Shown piece by piece: positions 1 through 5,433 of a stretch of 5,433 bases of DNA (the first letter of the stretch is position 1; each line of letters opens with the position of its first letter). The notes beneath the pieces were generated by a model, which was not told the DNA's origin, did not search any database, and saw only the letters and a program-made list of their open reading frames with translations. Both the position numbers and the translations under genes were made by a program. The stretch is from an uncultured Klebsiella sp. (GTDB lineage: Bacteria; Pseudomonadota; Gammaproteobacteria; Enterobacterales; Enterobacteriaceae): positions 1-5,433 of the forward strand of contig CABUCP010000250.1 in the NCBI GenBank assembly GCA_902490055.1. The letters are read 5' to 3'.

Positions 1-2
1 CG

Positions 3-836
3 GCGGGCATTACCTACCAGGGCAATTTCATGGCTTTGCTGCTGAAAGTACAAAACCAGAATGGCCTGTGTCGGACATACTATTTGCAAGCGCCGGTGCT
101 GGCTGACCTGTTGATGGCTCTGACAAATCGTATGTGTATATTCGCACAGCGATTGCAACAGGGCGGCGAGGCGCTGAAAGAAGAGCTCATCGCCTACAAT
201 GAGGCCCTGATCGCCAACACGCCAGAGGTCGGTATGGAGGAGGTGCAGAACCCTAATCCGGAACAGCGCATCATGTCGATCACCATGAAACCGGGAGCAA
301 ACGAGTCGACGCTGATATTGATGCTACATAACGAGCAAATAGCAACGTTAAAGATTGATGACAGGCAAGTCGAAGCGTTGATTCTGGGTATCCAGCAGGC
401 GCTTAAAATGGTGGCGGATACTAAGCTAAATGAGTATCTGGCGCTAGCTCTTGATTTTGTACTACTGTATACCGTCGACTTAACCAGCCAACCCAACGTT
501 GAGTTCCAGCAATACGCTCAGGAAGAGTGGAAACTGAATCTGTTTAACCATCATCTGGCCGTGCTCTACAGCTACGAGCAGGAAGACGGTAAGAAGGTGC
601 TTTCCGGCGCGGTGATAAAAACCAGCGTCGAACATCAGTCAGAATTCGAGAAAAGCATTGCGCTGCGTCTGATTGCAAAAAGCCAAAAGCTGAAGCAGGT
701 CCACGACCAGCACACGCCGTACCAGGTCTTTAGTAAGGTGATTCCGTCCGCGCCGGGACAAATGTTGACGAAAGACGAATGCCTGCAGCCATTGCATCAA
801 TTCTTCGTTGCCACCAAAGCGGCGCTTGAAGCCTAA
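3..836 (+). CDS. yjeJ: YjeJ family protein of unknown function, 5'-truncated by window edge
   Basis: The frame runs open from the left edge (first whole codon at 3) to a TAA at 834-836. There is an ATG at 30, and an AGGG at 19-22 lies 7 nt before it, so a start there cannot be excluded. I prefer a partial gene: from ATG 30 the product is 268 aa, while E. coli YjeJ is recalled as about 289 aa, and the codons before the ATG (ITYQGNF) read naturally into it. The protein looks soluble, with no signal peptide or convincing membrane segment and alternating hydrophobic and polar stretches. No catalytic motif is recognised and no function is known to me. Identification rests on general likeness and on position next to yjeI and groE, which matches the E. 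coli order. The gene has more A/T-rich and rarer codons (ATA, CTA, AGG) than groL or yjeH, which fits low expression. Confidence 0.8.
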   Translation, partial: AGITYQGNFMALLLKVQNQNGLCRTYYLQAPVLADLLMALTNRMCIFAQRLQQGGEALKEELIAYNEALIANTPEVGMEEVQNPNPEQRIMSITMKPGANESTLILMLHNEQIATLKIDDRQVEALILGIQQALKMVADTKLNEYLALALDFVLLYTVDLTSQPNVEFQQYAQEEWKLNLFNHHLAVLYSYEQEDGKKVLSGAVIKTSVEHQSEFEKSIALRLIAKSQKLKQVHDQHTPYQVFSKVIPSAPGQMLTKDECLQPLHQFFVATKAALEA

Positions 837-855
837 CTTAAAAAATCAGTGATAC

Positions 856-883
856 AGCACTCTCTGCGCAGGCAGAGAGTGCT
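856..883. terminator. Perfect 12-bp hairpin between convergent yjeJ and yjeI, possible shared terminator
   Basis: The arm AGCACTCTCTGC (856-867) is perfectly complementary to GCAGAGAGTGCT (872-883) around a GCAG loop. It lies 19 nt after the yjeJ stop and 7 nt after the yjeI stop, where a transcription end would be expected for both genes. It is not a textbook intrinsic terminator. The plus strand has no T-run after the stem, and on the minus strand the TTTTTT run (842-847) starts about 8 nt past the stem. It may act as a weak or factor-assisted terminator, or as a 3'-end stabilising structure. Confidence 0.55.
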
Positions 884-890
884 TAGCTCA

Positions 891-1244
891 TCAGTTCGGG
901 CACTTATAAACCTGACCGTTCATCTGGCTATCGGTCGGGACAAAGCTCGACAGCAGGTTCTGCGTCGGGCTGCTCACGCCATAAATCACGTTACCGCCCA
1001 TTGCCGCCGCCTGGTTGCGCAGAGCATTCGCCGCGCCGCGCATAGAGCCGCCTTCATCGCCATTCTGCCCGGACAGCCAGTTACTTTGCGTACCGGTAGC
1101 CGTGCCTAACAGCTGGCATTCCGTTCCCGGCTTATCTTCGACAAAACGCACGCTCTGGCCGCCTGCGGTTAATTCGTTGCTGGAACTGCAACCCGCTAAC
1201 AATAATGCTGCGCCGACAATCCCTGCTAAATATTTTACCTGCAT
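891..1244 (-). CDS. yjeI: YjeI, DUF4156-type lipoprotein
   Basis: This encodes a 117-aa protein, the same length as recalled for E. coli YjeI. The signal peptide has a short positive n-region (Lys4), a hydrophobic core, and the lipobox L16-A17-G18-C19, so Cys19 would be lipidated and become the mature N-terminus. Ser at +2, rather than Asp, favours sorting to the outer membrane by the Lol system. The mature part is about 99 aa, polar, with two cysteines (C43 and C115) that could form a periplasmic disulfide. It also has a helical stretch followed by GGN (83-85) and a strand, as in small periplasmic lipoproteins of this family. The ATG at 1244 is preferred over an in-frame TTG at 1256 because GGGG (1251-1254) sits 6 nt before the ATG, and E. 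coli YjeI begins at the equivalent Met. Its molecular role is unknown. It lies downstream of groL but beyond a strong terminator, so it is probably not part of the chaperone operon. Confidence 0.93.
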   Translation of the reverse strand: MQVKYLAGIVGAALLLAGCSSSNELTAGGQSVRFVEDKPGTECQLLGTATGTQSNWLSGQNGDEGGSMRGAANALRNQAAAMGGNVIYGVSSPTQNLLSSFVPTDSQMNGQVYKCPN

Positions 1245-1250
1245 GTTATT

Positions 1251-1254
1251 CCCC
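1251..1254 (-). promoter_or_regulatory. Ribosome binding site deciding the yjeI start
   Basis: Read on the minus strand, GGGGA precedes the ATG at 1244 by about 6 nt. The alternative in-frame TTG codon at 1254-1256 overlaps this purine run and has no such site of its own. The site therefore supports the shorter 117-aa product. Confidence 0.6.
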
Positions 1255-1286
1255 AATGAGCTGGACGCACTGGCCCGGATGTAAAT

Positions 1287-1314
1287 CTTATACTAAAAAG
1301 CCAGCAAAAAGAAA
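1287..1314 (-). promoter_or_regulatory. Candidate sigma-70 promoter for yjeI, inside the groL terminator tail
   Basis: On the minus strand, TATAAG (1287-1292) is a fair -10 element. A poor -35 (TTTCTT, 1309-1314) lies 16 nt upstream, within the T-run of the groL terminator. The leader to the yjeI ATG would be about 35 nt. The -10 is reasonable but the -35 is weak, so this is a candidate only. It would explain how yjeI is expressed despite the terminator before it. Confidence 0.35.
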
Positions 1315-1343
1315 AACCCCCAGCCATTTCTGGCCGGGGGTTT
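1306..1343 (-). terminator. Rho-independent terminator of the groS-groL operon
   Basis: On the minus strand the stem CCCCCGGCCA (1331-1340) pairs with TGGCTGGGGG (1317-1326) around a GAAA tetraloop, with one G-T wobble. Three more A-T pairs extend the base (1314-1316 with 1341-1343). A TTTTTCTTTTT run (1306-1316) follows. It begins about 28 nt after the groL stop. The GC-rich stem, stable tetraloop and long T-run make this a strong intrinsic terminator. Confidence 0.93.
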
Positions 1344-1371
1344 CTGCATTTTTATGCCGTATAGCGCACGA

Positions 1372-3415
<2,044 letters not shown>

Positions 3416-3427
3416 CTAGTGCAGAGA

Positions 3428-3457
3428 GAGATGGGGATGGCCATTTACCGCTTCAAG
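3428..3457 (-). promoter_or_regulatory. Sigma-32 heat-shock promoter of the groE operon
   Basis: On the minus strand CTTGAA (3452-3457), preceded by CCC, matches the sigma-32 -35 element. CCCCATCTC (3428-3436) matches the sigma-32 -10 element (CCCCATNT), and 15 nt separate CTTGAA from CCCCAT. It agrees with the recalled E. coli groE promoter in both elements and in distance to groS. Transcription would start near 3421, giving a leader of about 72 nt. No HrcA/CIRCE operator is present here, as expected for an enteric bacterium that uses RpoH control. Confidence 0.93.
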
Positions 3458-3460
3458 GGG

Positions 3461-3479
3461 AAAATTAAAAAAAAATTTT
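3461..3479 (-). promoter_or_regulatory. A/T tract just upstream of groE promoter, UP-element-like
   Basis: These 19 nt contain only A and T: AAAATT, nine A, then TTTT on the plus strand. Counted from the inferred groE start near 3421 they span about -40 to -58, the position where the RNA polymerase alpha C-terminal domains bind an UP element. The tract may also bend DNA. It sits between the two divergent genes, so it could influence yjeH as well. A role is inferred from position and composition. Confidence 0.5.
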
Positions 3480-3540
3480 CGCCTGTGCGCTGACGCGCAA
3501 AAATATTCGCGTGGCGGCCGCGCTTTCTGGCGCAAGGGGT

Positions 3541-3549
3541 TGTGATAAC
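3541..3549 (+). promoter_or_regulatory. Candidate extended -10 promoter of yjeH
   Basis: TGTGATAAC contains a TGN extension followed by GATAAC, four of six matches to the sigma-70 -10. No good -35 is seen 16-18 nt upstream, which extended -10 promoters can tolerate. The start would fall near 3556 inside a run of seven T (3554-3560), giving a leader of about 25 nt before the yjeH ATG. AGGG (3570-3573), 7 nt before the ATG, is the ribosome binding site. Confidence 0.4.
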
Positions 3550-3580
3550 ATCGTTTTTTTGCCGCGCGCAGGGTTGAGTC

Positions 3581-4828
3581 ATGAGTGGTTTAAAACAGGA
3601 GCTGGGGTTAGGTCAGGGAGTCGGGTTACTTTCAACATCACTACTGGGAACCGGCGTATTCGCCGTACCGGCGCTGGCGGCGCTGGTCGCAGGCGATAAT
3701 AGCCTGTGGGCGTGGCCGGCGCTGATTCTCCTGGTCTTTCCCATCGCTATCGTGTTTGCCGTGCTTGGGCGCCACTTTCCCAGCGCTGGCGGCGTGGCTC
3801 ATTTTGTGGATATGGCGTTCGGCCCGCGTCTGGCGCGGGTAACCGGTTGGCTGTTTTTATCGGTGATCCCGGTGGGCTTACCCGCCGCCCTGCATATCGC
3901 CACCGGTTTTGGCCAGGCGCTGTTCGGCTGGCACGATACTCAGTTGCTGCTTGCCGAACTCGGCACGCTGGCGATCGTCTGGTGGGTGGGCTCGCGCGGC
4001 GCCAGTTCCAGCGCCAATCTACAGACGCTGGTTGCGGTAATGATTGTCGCGCTGATCGTCGCCATCTGGTGGCGCGGCGGCATAAACCCGGCACAGATCC
4101 CTTTCCCGCAGCCTAAAGATGTCGACACGTCGCAGCTGTTTGCGGCCCTATCGGTGATGTTCTGGTGCTTTGTCGGCCTTGAGGCCTTTGCCCATCTGGC
4201 TTCAGAGTTTAAACACCCGGAGCGCGACTTCCCGCGGGCGTTAATGATGGGTTTACTGCTGGCGGGAACCGTTTATTGGGGCTGTACCGTGGTGGTATTG
4301 CATTTTCACGCTTTCGGCGAGGAGATGGCCGCCGCCGCCTCTTTGCCAACTATCGTGGTGCAGCTGTTCGGCGTACAGGCGCTGTGGGTCGCCTGCGTCA
4401 TCGGTTATCTCGCCTGCTTCGCCAGCCTTAATATCTATATCCAAAGTTTTGCCCGCCTGGTCTGGTCGCAGGCGCAGTTCAAACCGGAGAGCTATCTGGC
4501 CCGCCTGTCGCCGAGCCAGGTACCGCGCAACGCGCTGAATGCGGTATTAGGCTGCTGCGTAATAAGCACGCTGTGCATCTATTGGCTGAACATTAACCTT
4601 GATGCGCTGATCGTCTACGCCAACGGCATTTTCATCATGATTTATCTGCTGTGCATGCTGGCGGGATGTCGACTCCTGCACGGTAAATACCGTGTGCTGG
4701 CCACGGTGGGAAGCGTGCTATGCCTGCTGCTGTTGGCCATGGTCGGCTGGAAGAGTTTGTACGCCATCATCATGTTGGCGGTGCTGTGGTTCGCCTTGCC
4801 AGCACGCTCACCTTCAGCAAACAGATAA
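3581..4828 (+). CDS. yjeH: YjeH, L-methionine/branched-chain amino-acid exporter (APC superfamily)
   Basis: This encodes a 415-aa polytopic inner-membrane protein close to E. coli YjeH (recalled as 418 aa), which exports L-methionine and branched-chain amino acids. The start MSGLKQELG matches the family, and AGGG lies 7 nt before the ATG. The first membrane segment (about 13-37) carries the small-residue stretch STSLLGTGVFAVP (18-30), typical of the broken first helix that binds substrate in APC transporters. Further hydrophobic segments lie near 43-62, 87-110, 121-137, 147-164, 186-207, 219-241, 256-290, 318-336, 340-362 and 371-407, some holding two helices, consistent with about 12. The conserved segment FVGLEAFAHLASEFK (197-211) falls in and after the sixth segment. 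The gene is divergent from groS and convergent with fxsA, so it is a single-gene unit. It is clearly GC-richer than yjeJ. Substrate assignment is by family likeness only. Confidence 0.95.
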   Translation: MSGLKQELGLGQGVGLLSTSLLGTGVFAVPALAALVAGDNSLWAWPALILLVFPIAIVFAVLGRHFPSAGGVAHFVDMAFGPRLARVTGWLFLSVIPVGLPAALHIATGFGQALFGWHDTQLLLAELGTLAIVWWVGSRGASSSANLQTLVAVMIVALIVAIWWRGGINPAQIPFPQPKDVDTSQLFAALSVMFWCFVGLEAFAHLASEFKHPERDFPRALMMGLLLAGTVYWGCTVVVLHFHAFGEEMAAAASLPTIVVQLFGVQALWVACVIGYLACFASLNIYIQSFARLVWSQAQFKPESYLARLSPSQVPRNALNAVLGCCVISTLCIYWLNINLDALIVYANGIFIMIYLLCMLAGCRLLHGKYRVLATVGSVLCLLLLAMVGWKSLYAIIMLAVLWFALPARSPSANR

Positions 4829-4831
4829 CAA

Positions 4832-4853
4832 AAAACCGGCGCAGGCCGGTTTT
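4832..4853. terminator. Bidirectional intrinsic terminator shared by yjeH and fxsA
   Basis: AAAACCGGC (4832-4840) and GCCGGTTTT (4845-4853) form a perfect 9-bp stem with a GCAG loop. On the minus strand the stem leads into a TTTTTT run, a good fxsA terminator. On the plus strand TTTT, then GTCGTTTT, follows the GC core, adequate for yjeH. It fills most of the 31-nt gap between the two stop codons. Confidence 0.9.
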
Positions 4854-4859
4854 GTCGTT

Positions 4860-5330
4860 TTAGCGGTCGTCTTTATGATCCAGACGGTCGCGCTCATCGT
4901 CTTTACGCTGGAACTCCCCTTCGAAGGTGTCTCCATTGCCGCCGCCGGCGCTAAAGCCGCCGCCCGGCATCCGGCTAAAGCGCAGATACGGCATCAATTT
5001 TACGGTCATCAGCTTTTGTACCGGCGGCAGCAACAACAGCAGACCGAGGAAGTCGGTAAAGAAGCCCGGGATCAGCAGCAGCAGGCCGGCAAGGATCAGC
5101 GACACGCTTTTAATCATTTCTGCGGCAGGGCTTTCGCCGGCCGCCATTTTCTGCTGCATCAGCATCAGGTTTTTGAAGCCCTGGTTGCGTACCAGCGACA
5201 TCCCCACCACCGAGCTAAAGATAACCAGGATCAGCGTCAGCAGCACGCCGAGCACGTGCGCGACCTGGATAAAGATCGAGATCTCGACGTAAACGTATAA
5301 GAAAAAGGCAATAAACGGAATCCAACGCAC
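4860..5330 (-). CDS. fxsA: FxsA, inner-membrane protein (suppressor of F exclusion of phage T7)
   Basis: This encodes a small cytoplasmic-membrane protein of the FxsA family. In E. coli, overproduction relieves the F-plasmid PifA-mediated exclusion of phage T7; its normal cell role is not established. From the GTG at 5330 the product is 156 aa (E. coli recalled as 158) and begins MRWIPFIAFFLYVYVEI, as in the family. Hydrophobic segments lie at about 4-23, 25-46 and 75-104. The last is broken by the conserved PGFFTDFLG motif (88-96) and may form two helices. The C-terminal tail is Gly-rich (123-132), then highly charged (QRKDDERDRLDHKDD), probably cytosolic and disordered. An in-frame ATG at 5345 would add five residues, but it overlaps the AAGGAG that sits 6 nt before the GTG, so GTG is the likelier start. 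The gene converges on yjeH. Confidence 0.95.
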   Translation of the reverse strand: MRWIPFIAFFLYVYVEISIFIQVAHVLGVLLTLILVIFSSVVGMSLVRNQGFKNLMLMQQKMAAGESPAAEMIKSVSLILAGLLLLIPGFFTDFLGLLLLLPPVQKLMTVKLMPYLRFSRMPGGGFSAGGGNGDTFEGEFQRKDDERDRLDHKDDR

Positions 5331-5336
5331 CGGCGT

Positions 5337-5342
5337 CTCCTT
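5337..5342 (-). promoter_or_regulatory. Ribosome binding site that selects the fxsA GTG start
   Basis: AAGGAG on the minus strand lies 6 nt before the GTG at 5328-5330, an ideal spacing. The only nearby ATG (5343-5345) lies immediately upstream of this site and has no comparable purine run before it. Confidence 0.75.
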
Positions 5343-5345
5343 CAT

Positions 5346-5433
5346 TCGGCCGTCGCTGTCGACGTCCGTGGTAATAAATTTGCTATTCGCGTTTCACAGA
5401 TGTGGGGTCGGCTCGTCATTTTTCAATCAACAG
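5346..5433. other. Non-coding region upstream of fxsA
   Basis: These 88 nt contain no supported gene. On the minus strand the fxsA promoter should lie here or beyond, but no convincing -35/-10 pair is seen; TTTATT (5373-5378) is the best -10-like string, with no good -35. Isolated half-sites resembling CRP (TGTGA, minus strand, 5394-5398) and FNR (TTGAT, minus strand, 5426-5430) are present without proper partner halves. In E. coli the next gene is the divergent aspA, so the region may hold its upstream control sites. Confidence 0.4.

Noticed and set aside
849..1109. An 86-aa plus-strand frame antisense to yjeI
   Set aside because: It starts next to the hairpin, has Arg/Ala-rich low-complexity content, and lies opposite a clear lipoprotein gene.
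3486..3499. Inverted repeat TGCGC-TGAC-GCGCA in the yjeH-groS divergent region
   Set aside because: A 5-bp stem in GC-rich DNA is expected by chance, and its position fits no terminator or operator I recognise.
4692..5300. A 202-aa plus-strand frame running from the end of yjeH through fxsA
   Set aside because: It is out of frame with yjeH, antisense to fxsA, passes through the bidirectional terminator, and its Gln/His-rich composition is an artefact of the reversed fxsA codons.
5392..5403. CRP-like sequence (TTTCACA) upstream of fxsA
   Set aside because: Only one half-site matches; the bases 6 nt away do not resemble the second half, so a real CRP site is not supported.

Overview
The window is a conserved chromosomal segment from a member of the Enterobacteriaceae. 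The proteins are close to their Escherichia coli counterparts but not identical. The GroEL variants, especially near the C-terminus (for example the [14 protein letters not shown] stretch), and the GC-rich yjeH point to the Klebsiella/Raoultella/Enterobacter group. That placement rests on recalled family sequences, not on a search. The gene order yjeJ - yjeI - groL - groS - yjeH - fxsA matches the E. coli groE neighbourhood, seen here in the opposite orientation. I see no mobile element, tRNA, rRNA, CRISPR array or phage gene.

Layout. At the left edge is the 5'-truncated yjeJ (+), a protein of unknown function. It converges on yjeI (-), a small lipoprotein, across a 54-nt gap that holds a perfect 12-bp hairpin. 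Upstream of yjeI lies the strong terminator of the groE operon, followed by a weak promoter candidate that could let yjeI be transcribed separately. The groE operon itself (groS then groL, both -) fills 1372-3349. It is driven by a clear heat-shock sigma-32 promoter at 3428-3457 with a pure A/T tract just upstream. The 231-nt divergent region 3350-3580 also carries the start signals of yjeH (+), an amino-acid exporter of the APC superfamily. yjeH converges on fxsA (-), a small inner-membrane protein, and the two share a compact bidirectional terminator. The last 88 nt are non-coding and lie upstream of fxsA; in E. coli the divergent aspA follows.

Function. GroEL and GroES form the ATP-driven folding chamber of the cytosol and are the only two genes here that clearly work together. 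The others are neighbours by conserved synteny, and nothing in the sequence ties them to chaperone function.

I found no evidence of a previously undescribed system. The points most worth a second look are the CIRCE-like arms in the yjeJ/yjeI hairpin, the A/T tract at the groE promoter, the GTG start of fxsA and the small hairpin across the groS stop codon.
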